From Knoellia remsis (GTDB lineage: Bacteria > Actinomycetota > Actinomycetes > Actinomycetales > Dermatophilaceae), in contig NZ_PVTI01000028.1 in the NCBI RefSeq assembly GCF_003002895.1, forward strand, positions 1 to 47,327: 47,327 bases of DNA, given 5' to 3'. The notes below the pieces were generated by a model. The model saw nothing but the letters and a program-made list of their open reading frames with translations, was not told where the DNA came from and made no database searches. Position numbers and translations under genes: made by a program. Shown here one piece after another: positions 1 to 7,710 of the stretch (the first letter of the stretch is position 1; each line of letters begins with the position of its first letter).

Positions 1-217
1 CGTCGACCAGGTGGACGTTCACCCGGCCATGCCCGTGGACGATGACCCCACACGAGCGACACCCCATCGCCTCGGCCGCTGACTCCACCATCACGACGAG
101 CCGGTCACGGTCGTCGCGTTCGACGGCGATGACATGCAATCCCGGCAGGCCGACGAGGAGGTCGCAACGGTCGCAGTAGTCGCCACCGGCACGGCAGCAC
201 AACGTAGGCTCGGGCAT
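1..217 (-). CDS. ISL3-family transposase, N-terminal fragment cut by the window edge
   Basis: This is a transposase of the IS204/IS1001/IS1096/IS1165 (ISL3) group, which moves its element by a DDE-type cut-and-paste reaction. Only the first 72 residues are visible, read from an ATG at 217. They contain the family's N-terminal zinc-binding module: Cys pairs near residues 7-8 and 15-18, then the stretch LHVIAVE, then a CRSCG knuckle followed by GHGRVNVHLVD, which leads into the helix-turn-helix region. The catalytic domain lies beyond base 1. The codon pattern and Cys spacing make a shadow reading unlikely. Whether the full transposase is intact cannot be judged here. Confidence 0.75.
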   Translation of the reverse strand, partial: MPEPTLCCRAGGDYCDRCDLLVGLPGLHVIAVERDDRDRLVVMVESAAEAMGCRSCGVIVHGHGRVNVHLVD

Positions 218-339
218 CGTCGAGGTCCTTGCGTTCAGGAGAGGTAGAAGTCCCCTGATCTTCGAGGGCCTCGACCCTTCCCACCCTCAACCAGCCAACC
301 GGCGCGCCGCGCTCACCCCACACTCATCGGTGAAGAGCC
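1..339 (-). mobile_element. ISL3-family insertion sequence, one end (rest lies outside the window)
   Basis: The element holds the transposase start at 217 and runs rightwards to a likely terminal inverted repeat. On the minus strand the outer end reads GGCTCTTCACCGATGAGT (322-339), which resembles the GGCTCTTC ends I associate with ISL3-type elements. Homology of the neighbouring gene to type ISP enzymes begins at 341, immediately outside this end, so the boundary is set from two sides. ISL3 elements usually make 8-bp target duplications; bases 340-347 would be one copy, but the other end is not visible. Confidence 0.7.
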
Positions 340-340
340 G

Positions 341-1915
341 GTTTTCGCCATCGAAACCCCGGTCGTCATCGCCATGTTCGTACGTCAAGAAGGCACAGAC
401 CCCGACGTCCCCGCCGACATCAAGTACATCGACATCCCCGGCACCCGCGCGGAGAAGTTCGAAGCCCTGGCAAGCCTGACCTTGGAACAAGACGGCTGGG
501 TCGACGTACGAACCGACTGGACCGCACCGTTCACCCCCGCACCCGAGACAGCATGGGACGACCACCCTGCTGCCGACGACGTTTTCCCGTGGCGACGCAA
601 CGGCATCATGGCTGGCCGCAACTGGGTATACGCCCCCGAGACGGGCATCCTGGAACAGCGACTCCGTGAACTCGTCAACGAGGACAAGCCAGACGAGAAA
701 GCCCACAAGTTCGTCGAACATCTCCGGGGCGGACGGCGCGACCGTGGCGACGGGAGCCTGCTTCGCGTCAAGGAGCCACTCCCCGGCACTGACACGGAGC
801 AGGACACACAGAAGAAGTTCGACGACATCACCATGGTCACCGAGCCAAGATTCGTGCGGGTGGGATTCCGGGCGTTCGACCGCCAATGGCTCATCGCCGA
901 CTCGCGGCTCCTGAACCAGCCCAGCCCGACACTGTGGACTGGCCGAATCCCCGGTCAGGTGTTTGCCGTTGAGCTCCACTCCGAACACCCGGGCGCCGGA
1001 CCTGGGCTTGCCTACAGCGCCCTCATCCCCGACGTTCACTGTTTCCGAGGCTCCGGCGGCGGACGCACCCTGCCAATGCTTCACCCCAACGGTGAACCCA
1101 ACGTCGCCCCCGGCCTATCAGCAGCTCTGTCTCAGGCGCTCGGCGGAGAAGTCACTGGCGAGGATGTGTTCGCCTACGTCGCGGGCGTGGCCGGTCATCG
1201 CGGCTACGTCACCGAGTTCGACACCGAACTGCGTACACCAGGTGTCCGTATTCCAATCACCAAGGACCCCGCACTCTGGGCCCGGGCCGTGAGCCTAGGC
1301 CACCACATCATCTGGCTGCACACCTATGGCCAAGCAGGAAACCACCCTGAGGGCTACACCGACATCATGGCGAGCATCGCGCGCGAACTGCTTCCTGAGT
1401 ACGCGGTCCCCGTCGGTGGTGCAGCACCTTCCACCTACCGCTACACCCCGGCCGAAAAGGAACTCCACGTCGGTCCCGGCCGCTGGAACAATGTGAGCCC
1501 TGAGGCCGTCGGCTACACGGTCGGCGGCACCCAGGTCCTCGACTCCTGGCTGAACTACCGCACGGTCAATCCCGACAAGCGGCGCACCTCCCCCCTAGAC
1601 GACATCAACGCCACCGGGTGGAACTCCGACTGGAGCACCGAGCTGACCGAACTGATCGTCCTCCTCACTCAACTCGTCAAACTGGAGCGACCAGCCGAAG
1701 ACCTGCTCGCAGCGATCCTCGAAGCACCCCTGCTGACCAAGGAGGACTTGGTCAGCCTGGGCACCATCTGGCCTACGACCAACCGCGACCATGACCCCAA
1801 AATGCCTCTCGTCGGCGGCCTCTTGGGCGATGGGGGGAATCCGCTGCAAGCGAGCGACCAGCCACCTTCACTGGGGGACATTGCCCAGATTAATAACCAC
1901 AACGGACAGGAGTAG
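341..1915 (+). pseudogene. 5'-truncated type ISP restriction-modification enzyme (end of methyltransferase plus target-recognition domain)
   Basis: Type ISP enzymes (LlaBIII, LlaGI) are single polypeptides with nuclease, helicase, methyltransferase and C-terminal target-recognition domains. Only the last part is present. Residues from 341 (VFAIETPVVIAMFVR) look like the end of the N6-adenine methyltransferase domain. The rest shows hallmarks of the LlaBIII-type C-terminal domain: FDRQWLIAD, a GEDVFAYVAGVAG segment with GYVTEF, RIPI, and an HIIWLHTYGQ stretch. The reading frame is open back to 248 but has no start before an ATG at 374, which cuts into the conserved block, so the frame is broken by the IS end at 339 rather than naturally short. 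The stop at 1913-1915 is followed four bases later by the OLD-like nuclease, implying an operon. A truncated product could be made from 374 but would lack nuclease and helicase. Confidence 0.75.
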
Positions 1916-1919
1916 CCGT

Positions 1920-3833
1920 ATGCGGGTGAGCAGAATCGAGTTCAACGGCTATCGCCGCCTCGCGAGGACAGGCACCGGTATCGACGGCCCGTTGACCGCG
2001 TTCGTCGGGTTCAACGAAGCTGGCAAGTCAACGGTTCTACGTGGGCTGCGGTGGTTCGCTCGCGGTGGGAAGGTCACGTCCGTCGACTACAACCGAAGCC
2101 GGCCACCCGCGACGGACCGATCCGCTGTGGTGAAGGTGTTCTACGAATTGGATGACGACGACAAGACGGCCTTCGCTGACATCGAAATGGACAACCCACC
2201 AACGACGCTGGAGTTGTATAGGAAGCGAGATGGCAGCCGCATCCGCGTCTTATCTCCGCGTCCCACACGTCCGGCCAAGCCGTTCGAACTGGCACGCGTA
2301 CGGCTCGCCAAAGCCATCAGCACAAGGCTGGCTGCTCAGTTCGCTGCGGCCGCTGACGAAGACGAGCAAGACCCCAACGACTGGGCTGTCACTGTTAGCG
2401 AGGCGCTCGCAGCGCCGGACGAAGAATGGTCTTCGCAGTGGATTGACGCGGTCGAATTGCTCGCCACATGGCTGAGGGAGATCCCTACCGGTCGGAAACA
2501 GCCGCGCGACGCAGGGCTCGCGCAGATGCTCGACAACGTCCGCCACTTAGTCACCGAGGACCACCCGTCAGACTCTGTCTGGAGCGCGATCGCCGACCGA
2601 GTCCCTGACTTTGTGCTCTTTGAGGACGAAGACCGAACACTCGAGACGTCCTACAACTTGCAGCCCGAAAGCCGAGCTGTTTCACGGGCCGTCGAGCGAC
2701 TGCTCTTTCTCGCGGACATCGACCTCGACGACATGTGGAGCCACATCCAGACCGGCGACTCCACGAAGCGAGAGACCGCACTCGAGCGCGGCAACGAGCG
2801 CCTGCGCGCACTCTTCGACCAAGCCTGGAATCAGAGCCAAGTCACCGTCCGCTTCAACGTCAACGGCACCCTGCTCGAAGTTCTCCTGAAAGAACTCAAC
2901 GACAACGGCGACGTTACCAACATCGCCGAACGCAGCGACGGACTCAAGACCTTCGTCGCTCTCGTCGCGTTCCTCGCATCCAGCGGTCACAAGGTGCCGC
3001 CCGTCCTCCTCATCGACGAGGCCGAGACGCACCTCCACTATGACGCCCAAGCGGACCTTGTCAGCGCCCTACTCAAGAGCGTCGACGCTACCCAAGTCTT
3101 CTACACAACACATTCGCCCGGATGCCTGCCGAGCGACCTCGGCACAGGGATCCGGGTGCTTACCCGTGACCCCGAATTCGCCGACGCGAGCATCATCAAG
3201 AACAACTTCTGGGAAGGCGAAGGGCCCGGGTTCTCCCCATTGCTCTTCGCCATGGGGGCAGGCGCAGCAGCCTTCTCCATGTGCCGCAACGCCGTGTTGG
3301 CCGAAGGGGCATCTGACATGGTGCTCCTGCCGACACTCATCCGGAAGGCGACTCGGCTTGAGGACCTCGACTACCAGATAGCGCCCGGCCTCGCTAACGC
3401 CCATGGCTCCGGAATCCGCGTCGAGGAGGTCGCCGCCAAGGTCGTCTACCTCACCGACGGCGACAACGGAGGCAACGAGCACACGGCAGCGCTCAGGGAG
3501 GTCGGAGTCGACGGAAAGCGCATCTTCGGGCTCCCCACTGCGCACGCCGTCGAAGACCTCATCAACCGAGACGACTACCTCGCCGTGGCGAACAACTTCA
3601 TCAAAGCCATGGGACAGTCCCAACAGTTTGCCGCAACCGACATCCCCGATGGGATACCCATCGCCAAGGCCTTCACCGACTGGGCCAAGCGCAACAAGGT
3701 GCGCACCCCCAGCAAGGTCGAGATGGCGTACGTGCTTCTCCGCGCCGATGTCCGCCTTACCCAGACCGGGAAACGCGCCCTAGTCAGCCTGCACGCCAAA
3801 TTCACGCAGGCCTTCAAAGCGGAGCCGAACTAG
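1920..3833 (+). CDS. OLD-family-like nuclease: ABC-type ATPase fused to a TOPRIM domain
   Basis: This 637-residue protein combines an SMC/ABC-like ATPase with a TOPRIM nuclease domain, the architecture of OLD-family defence nucleases. Walker A is GFNEAGKS (residues 30-37). A signature-like SDGLKTF lies near 337. Walker B is VLLIDEAETHLH, with the Asp-Glu at about 366-367, followed by a switch motif FYTTHSPG. The TOPRIM part has the acidic residue in LAEGASDMVLLP (Glu near 462) and the DGD pair in YLTDGDNGG (near 513-515). The ATG at 1920 is preceded by GGACAGGAG. An upstream in-frame start at 1791 would overlap the type ISP gene heavily and is rejected. No UvrD-like helicase follows, so this is not an evident Gabija pair. 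Its target is unknown; co-operonic placement with a type ISP specificity region suggests an anti-phage role. Confidence 0.8.
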   Translation: MRVSRIEFNGYRRLARTGTGIDGPLTAFVGFNEAGKSTVLRGLRWFARGGKVTSVDYNRSRPPATDRSAVVKVFYELDDDDKTAFADIEMDNPPTTLELYRKRDGSRIRVLSPRPTRPAKPFELARVRLAKAISTRLAAQFAAAADEDEQDPNDWAVTVSEALAAPDEEWSSQWIDAVELLATWLREIPTGRKQPRDAGLAQMLDNVRHLVTEDHPSDSVWSAIADRVPDFVLFEDEDRTLETSYNLQPESRAVSRAVERLLFLADIDLDDMWSHIQTGDSTKRETALERGNERLRALFDQAWNQSQVTVRFNVNGTLLEVLLKELNDNGDVTNIAERSDGLKTFVALVAFLASSGHKVPPVLLIDEAETHLHYDAQADLVSALLKSVDATQVFYTTHSPGCLPSDLGTGIRVLTRDPEFADASIIKNNFWEGEGPGFSPLLFAMGAGAAAFSMCRNAVLAEGASDMVLLPTLIRKATRLEDLDYQIAPGLANAHGSGIRVEEVAAKVVYLTDGDNGGNEHTAALREVGVDGKRIFGLPTAHAVEDLINRDDYLAVANNFIKAMGQSQQFAATDIPDGIPIAKAFTDWAKRNKVRTPSKVEMAYVLLRADVRLTQTGKRALVSLHAKFTQAFKAEPN

Positions 3834-4101
3834 CGAGGCATAATCGGAGGCGACCGGTCGTCGGCGACCTTGTATTGGGGGCATTTCTCAACGTCACAGC
3901 GGATCAGCTCCCGGGAGCTTGTTTGCGACCGGGGGGTCCTTGGTGGTCGCCTGACGCAGGGACTGCCGGGAGCGCGGGCTCGCGCCGGCGAAGAAGCAGC
4001 CGGCGTAACCAGCGCGGATCCCATCGTCCTTCGGAAGGTGCCCCGGAGTCGTGCGCGACCGGGCCTTCCCCGCGCAGAGTCCTGCCGCGCAGTGGCGGCG
4101 C
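3834..4101. other. Intergenic stretch at the right border of the acquired segment
   Basis: No convincing gene is present. A perfect 14-bp palindrome AGCTCCCGGGAGCT sits at 3906-3919, 70 bases after the nuclease stop; it may act in termination but has no T-run. Open frames crossing this stretch are antisense to the DUF1905 gene or lack start signals. Confidence 0.4.
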
Positions 4102-4629
4102 TCAGTCGGCCTCGATGAGCTTGCCGCTCTTGGCCAGCTCGGGGTCCGTGCACGATGCGAGGTCGAAGCAGCACGGCCGGCGCTTGCCGTTCCGCAGCTT
4201 GTCGATGCTCACCTCGACGCGCCGCTCGCGCGTGGCCGGGTTCTTCGTCGCACCGACCCAGCGGACCCACTCCCAACGGGCCATCGGCGTGATGTCACTC
4301 CATGTGTCCTCAAGGTCCGGGGCGTCCGCGAGCGCCGCGCCGAGGTCGTCCGGGACCTCCGGCTCGGGCCAAGCCTTCGTCGGGGTGACGTCGACCGCGA
4401 CCGTGTCACTGGCAGCCAAGCCGTCCGCGCCGGGCAGCGCATCGGAGACGGCGATGAAGTGCCCCTTGCGGCCGTCCGGCTCGAGGACCGTCTCGAACTT
4501 CTTCCCGCCGAACGTCCCCTCGACGGCCACCTGGCCCCGCGAGGGAAGCTCCTGGCTCGCCGCGTCGGGCAGCTCGACGATGAGCCGCTCGCCGATTTGT
4601 CGCACCGTGCCGTCGAACGTGATCGCCAT
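4102..4629 (-). CDS. DUF1905 plus YdeI/OmpD-associated (OmdA-type) domain protein
   Basis: The 175-residue protein has an N-terminal DUF1905 beta-barrel-like segment (residues 1 to about 95), recognisable from FDGTVRQ, LIVELPD and the central GGKKFETVLEPDGRKGHFIAVSDALPG region. A C-terminal YdeI/OmdA segment follows, with EVPDDLGAAL, AWPEPE before it and KNPATRERRVEVSIDKL after it. Such proteins are common in actinobacteria and have been linked to bacteriocin protection, but no biochemical function can be given. The ATG at 4629 is chosen because the family begins here; the frame upstream to 4743 has no domain match. The C-terminus has a CCFDLASC cysteine-rich stretch, unusual for the family. 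It stands alone, convergent with the defence remnant. Confidence 0.75.
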   Translation of the reverse strand: MAITFDGTVRQIGERLIVELPDAASQELPSRGQVAVEGTFGGKKFETVLEPDGRKGHFIAVSDALPGADGLAASDTVAVDVTPTKAWPEPEVPDDLGAALADAPDLEDTWSDITPMARWEWVRWVGATKNPATRERRVEVSIDKLRNGKRRPCCFDLASCTDPELAKSGKLIEAD

Positions 4630-5059
4630 ACGCCCACGGTAGCCGCCGCCACGGGCCCCACACGGCATACGGAACTCACCGGCATACGGCCGATGACGCC
4701 GCAGACATGGAACAGCCCGCGGGCCTGCCACCCACACGACCACTGCGGTCGGGAGGAAGGCATGTGCAGGGGACGACCTGCACGGCCCGCGGGCTGCGGT
4801 GAGCTGCTGGGATTGCGCCGGTCGGCGCGACCTCGGCAGAGGTGCACGACTAGCGCGCAGTCACCTCACGCGTCCAATGAGAAATCACTTCCTGGACCAC
4901 CTCCCTTCCGTGTCCTTCGACGGTATGCCGCCCCGCGCACCTCTGCAACGGGTTATCCGCCGTGCCTCCGGACATGCAATAGGGCGCCCGCGCGGTATGC
5001 CGTGCGCGTGCCGCGGTGGTCAGACCCGCCACTGCATGTCCGCCGGTCCACCCAGGTAT
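4630..5059. ncRNA. Possible structured non-coding region with three successive inverted repeats
   Basis: This gene-free stretch upstream of arsR contains three separate inverted repeats. The first is CAGCCCGCGGGC at 4713-4724 with GCCCGCGGGCTG at 4785-4796, enclosing a nested hairpin GTGCAGG/CCTGCAC (4764-4770 and 4777-4783). The second is GCAGAGGTGC at 4836-4845 with GCACCTCTGC at 4937-4946. The third is CGGACATGCA at 4969-4978 with TGCATGTCCG at 5033-5042. Four CGGCATAC motifs lie here too. No known RNA family was recognised, and the direction is unknown. Confidence 0.3.
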
Positions 5060-5104
5060 TTGGCGGGATCGGCTGGCGTCGCTATCATCGACATATGGCG
5101 ATGA
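5060..5104 (+). promoter_or_regulatory. arsR-czcD promoter with overlapping palindromic operator; leaderless start
   Basis: A sigma-70-like promoter is visible: TTGGCG at 5060-5065, 17-base spacer, TATCAT at 5083-5088. Transcription would begin at about 5095, the A of the ArsR ATG, giving a leaderless mRNA; no ribosome binding site is seen. An imperfect 20-bp palindrome TCATCGACATATGGCGATGA (5085-5104) is centred on CATATG and overlaps the -10 and both candidate ATGs. It is a plausible metal-sensing ArsR operator. Confidence 0.6.
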
Positions 5105-5604
5105 ATCAGCAGGGACGGGCGGCCGAACCCGGCACCCCCGTCGACGAGCGCGCAGCCGCCGCCAGCGCCGCCCACCTCTTCCGGGCGCTCGGCGACCCCG
5201 GACGCATCGCGATCCTGCGTCACCTCCAGCTCGGCGAACACCGCGTCGTCGAGCTCACCGCCCACCTCGGACTCGCCCAGTCGACGGTCTCGACCCACTT
5301 GACCTGGCTGCGCGAGTGCGGCCTCGTCGAGGTCCAGCCCGTGGGTCGCTCGTCGGTCTACCGGCTGAGCCACCCCGAGCTGCTCGAGTGTCTCTTCGCC
5401 GACGCCGACCAGCTGCTCGAGGCCACCGGCCACGACGACCCGGACCACCACGACAAGCCGCAGCCGCCGAAGCGCTCGCGCACCCGCACCACGAGCCGCG
5501 CCCCGCGACGCGGCACGGCGCACGCCTCCAACACCACCCGGCCGAGCCGGCACACCACCCCCACCGACAGCACGACCACCGACACGAACCACAGGAGCTC
5601 ATGA
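5095..5604 (+). CDS. ArsR/SmtB-family metal-responsive transcriptional repressor
   Basis: This is a 169-residue winged-helix repressor of the ArsR/SmtB family, expected to release DNA on binding a transition metal. Residues 20-110 form the domain: AHLFRALGDPGRIAILRHL, then ELTAHLGLAQSTVSTHLTWLRECGLVEVQPVGRSSVYRL, which holds the recognition helix and wing. A histidine/aspartate-rich stretch (GHDDPDHHDK) follows and may bind metal. The last 50 residues are a Thr/Arg/Pro low-complexity tail longer than usual for the family. The start is set by the promoter; ATG 5101 is an alternative. The stop overlaps the start of the CDF exporter (ATGA), so the regulator very likely controls that exporter and itself through the palindrome at 5085-5104. 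Confidence 0.85.
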   Translation: MAMNQQGRAAEPGTPVDERAAAASAAHLFRALGDPGRIAILRHLQLGEHRVVELTAHLGLAQSTVSTHLTWLRECGLVEVQPVGRSSVYRLSHPELLECLFADADQLLEATGHDDPDHHDKPQPPKRSRTRTTSRAPRRGTAHASNTTRPSRHTTPTDSTTTDTNHRSS

Positions 5605-6506
5605 TGGGTAGCGGACACAGCCACAGCCACAGCGCCGCGGGGACGCACCGCTGGCGCCTCCAGCTCGCCTTCGGGCTGACCGCGACGTTCTTCGTCGTCG
5701 AGCTGGTCTTCGGCATCATCTCGCAGTCGCTGGCACTCATCAGCGACGCCGGACACATGGCCGCCGACGTCGTCGCGCTCGGCGCCGCCCTCGTCGCGAC
5801 GAGCATCGCCGGACGCAAGGACACGACCGGTCGCCGCACCTACGGCTCCTACCGCGCCGAGGTCTTCGCCTCGGGCATCGCCGTCCTCCTCATGATCGGC
5901 GTGAGCATCTACATCGCCGTCGAGGCCATTGGCCGCATCGGCGAGCAAGTCGAACCGACGAGCAGCACCATGCTCTGGGTCGGTGCCCTCGGCCTTGTCA
6001 TCAACGTCATCTCGCTGTCGCTGCTGCGCTCGGGCGCCTCCGACTCGCTCAACATCAAGGGCGCCTACCTCGAGGTCTTCGCCGACGCGCTCGGCTCGGT
6101 CGGCGTCATCGTCGCCGGCATCATGGTCGGCTGGACCGGCAACGCCTGGTGGGACACCGGCATCGCCCTCGCGATCGCGATCTTCGTCTTCTTCCGGGCC
6201 GTCGTGCTCGGCCGCGAGGTGCTGACCGTCCTCGGCCAGCACGCCCCGGCGGACCTCAAGGCTGACGAGGTCACGAACGCCCTCGCCGCCGTCCCCGGCG
6301 TGAAGGACGTCCACGACCTGCACGTCTGGACCCTGACCTCCGGCATGAACGTCGCCACCGCGCACCTGATGACGGGCAGCGACGTCGACGGTCACGACGT
6401 CCTCGACCGGGCCCGCGAGGTCATGAAGACCCAGTTCGGCGTCGAGCACGCCACCCTCCAGGTCGAGCCCGACACCCACAAGGGCTGCCAGGAGGTCGCC
6501 TGGTGA
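5601..6506 (+). CDS. Cation diffusion facilitator (CzcD-type zinc/cobalt/cadmium exporter)
   Basis: This is an inner-membrane proton antiporter that exports divalent metals such as Zn or Co. The 301-residue protein has six membrane helices between about 20 and 210 and a cytoplasmic C-terminal domain. The TM2 metal site appears as ISDAGHMAADV with His52 and Asp56. TM5 has the CzcD-style GAYLEVFADALGS, with Asp162. The start is histidine-rich (GHSHSHS), and GVKDVHDLHVWTL is the typical soluble-domain signature. A ribosome binding site AGGAG lies 5 bases upstream; ATG 5604 is an alternative. The overlapping arsR partner gives metal-inducible expression. Metal preference cannot be fixed from sequence alone. 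Confidence 0.9.
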   Translation: MMGSGHSHSHSAAGTHRWRLQLAFGLTATFFVVELVFGIISQSLALISDAGHMAADVVALGAALVATSIAGRKDTTGRRTYGSYRAEVFASGIAVLLMIGVSIYIAVEAIGRIGEQVEPTSSTMLWVGALGLVINVISLSLLRSGASDSLNIKGAYLEVFADALGSVGVIVAGIMVGWTGNAWWDTGIALAIAIFVFFRAVVLGREVLTVLGQHAPADLKADEVTNALAAVPGVKDVHDLHVWTLTSGMNVATAHLMTGSDVDGHDVLDRAREVMKTQFGVEHATLQVEPDTHKGCQEVAW

Positions 6507-6519
6507 GGTGACACCGGTC

Positions 6520-6596
6520 GACTCTGTAACTCAGTAACTTCCGGACTCTGTAACTCTGCAACTCACAGAGTTGCAGAGTCCGGAAGTTACAGAGTC
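6520..6596. terminator. Large bidirectional terminator hairpin between czcD-like gene and dedA
   Basis: The right arm (6568-6596) is the inverted complement of a split left arm (6520-6564) that contains the phrase GACTCTGTAACT twice. The stem overlaps the dedA stop codon at 6595-6597. The two genes converge here, so the hairpin can serve both. Confidence 0.7.
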
Positions 6597-7197
6597 AGAC
6601 GCTGGCGGTGCGGCGCCAGCTCCACGCCGCGACACCGGCCACGATGACGACGCCGAGCAGCACCGCCCCCACCGTGCCGAACCAGTCCACGACCTTCTCG
6701 TAGGACTTGCCCGCCCCATAACCCGCCAGCACCGAGACCACCGACCACGACCCGGCGCCGAGCAGGTCCCACAGCAGGAAGCGCGACCACGGCATACCGG
6801 ACATGCCGGCCATCGACGGCATGACCGAACGGACGAACGGCGTCCAGCGCCCCACGACGACCGCCACGCCACCACGCCGTACCAACGCCTCCTCGGCCGC
6901 TGCGAGCCGGGCCAGCCGGGCCGGCTGGGTGACCCGGCTGTGCAGCCGCGGACCGTAGCGCCTCCCCACGGCATACCCGACGTTGTCGCCGATGAGCGCG
7001 GCGGCGAGGACGACGACGACCACCCAGACGAGGGAGGTCCGGCCGAGCGCCGCAGCCGCGCCGGCAAGCACGGCGACCGTCTCACCGGGCAGCACCATGC
7101 CGACGAACAGGGCGCACTCGCCGAACACGACGAGCGCCGACACCGTGAGGATGAGCCACGGCGGCTGGTCGAGCAGCGTCCCCAGGAGGTCGGTCAC
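6595..7197 (-). CDS. DedA/SNARE-associated family membrane protein
   Basis: The 200-residue protein belongs to the DedA family of membrane transporters or scramblases, whose members include the undecaprenyl-phosphate recycling proteins. Four to five membrane segments are visible. The family motifs are FGECALFVGMVLPGE near 25-39, the acidic site in GDNVGYAVGRRYG around 70-82, and GRWTPFVRSVMPSMAGMSGM at about 115-135, which is the conserved arginine re-entrant motif. The ATG at 7197 overlaps the TGA of tadA (ATGA), so the two are translationally coupled and expressed from the tadA promoter. Which lipid substrate it moves is unknown. Confidence 0.85.
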   Translation of the reverse strand: MTDLLGTLLDQPPWLILTVSALVVFGECALFVGMVLPGETVAVLAGAAAALGRTSLVWVVVVVLAAALIGDNVGYAVGRRYGPRLHSRVTQPARLARLAAAEEALVRRGGVAVVVGRWTPFVRSVMPSMAGMSGMPWSRFLLWDLLGAGSWSVVSVLAGYGAGKSYEKVVDWFGTVGAVLLGVVIVAGVAAWSWRRTASV

Positions 7198-7694
7198 CGG
7201 CGCTCACCGAAGAAGTCGAGCAGCAGCCGCGACGCGTCCTCCTCGAGGACCCCGCCGACGACCTCGATGCGGTGCGTCGCCCGGCGGTCGCGCACGACAT
7301 CCCACACCGAGCCGGTCGCTCCGAGCTTGGGGTCCCACGCGCCGAGGACGATCCGGCCGATCCGCGCCAGCATCGCGGCGCCCGCGCACATGGGGCACGG
7401 TTCGAGGGTGACGACGAGGGTGCAGCCTTCGAGCCGCCACGAGCCCGTATGCCGTGCGGCCGCCCTGAGTGCCACGACCTCGGCGTGCGCCGTGGGGTCG
7501 GTGTCGACCTCGCGCAGGTTGCGTCCCTCGCCGATGACCTCTCCGGCGGGGTCGAGGACCACGGCCCCCACCGGGACGTCGCCCTCGCGACCGGCCCGGG
7601 AGGCGAGCTCGAGCGCGCGACGCATGGCGCCGGCATACTCCTCGCGCCGGGGCGTGGACGAGGGTCCGGAGGCTGGTCCTGCGGGACTGCTCAC
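7194..7694 (-). CDS. tadA: tRNA-specific adenosine deaminase (adenosine-34 to inosine)
   Basis: TadA deaminates A34 to inosine in tRNA-Arg(ACG), which allows decoding of CGU, CGC and CGA. The 166-residue protein has the zinc-binding and catalytic motifs HAE (His70, Glu72) and PCPMC (Cys100, Cys103), and the characteristic ending RLLLDFFGERR. Its tRNA substrate, tRNA-Arg with anticodon ACG, is encoded in the same window at 46826. The CGGCATAC octamer falls inside the gene (near 7447), where it makes an Arg-His-Thr stretch using the rare CAT codon. It is divergent from upp with only 16 bases between start codons, so the upp promoter must lie inside the tadA 5' coding region. Confidence 0.95.
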   Translation of the reverse strand: MSSPAGPASGPSSTPRREEYAGAMRRALELASRAGREGDVPVGAVVLDPAGEVIGEGRNLREVDTDPTAHAEVVALRAAARHTGSWRLEGCTLVVTLEPCPMCAGAAMLARIGRIVLGAWDPKLGATGSVWDVVRDRRATHRIEVVGGVLEEDASRLLLDFFGERR

Positions 7695-7710
7695 GCGCTA
7701 AGTTTCACCC

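Noticed and set aside
1920-3833. Gabija system (GajA-GajB)
   Set aside because: No UvrD-like helicase follows; the next gene is a DUF1905 protein on the other strand.
4051-5094. A long N-terminal extension of the ArsR frame
   Set aside because: The frame is open but rich in Arg/Pro and crosses the promoter; the family starts at 5095.
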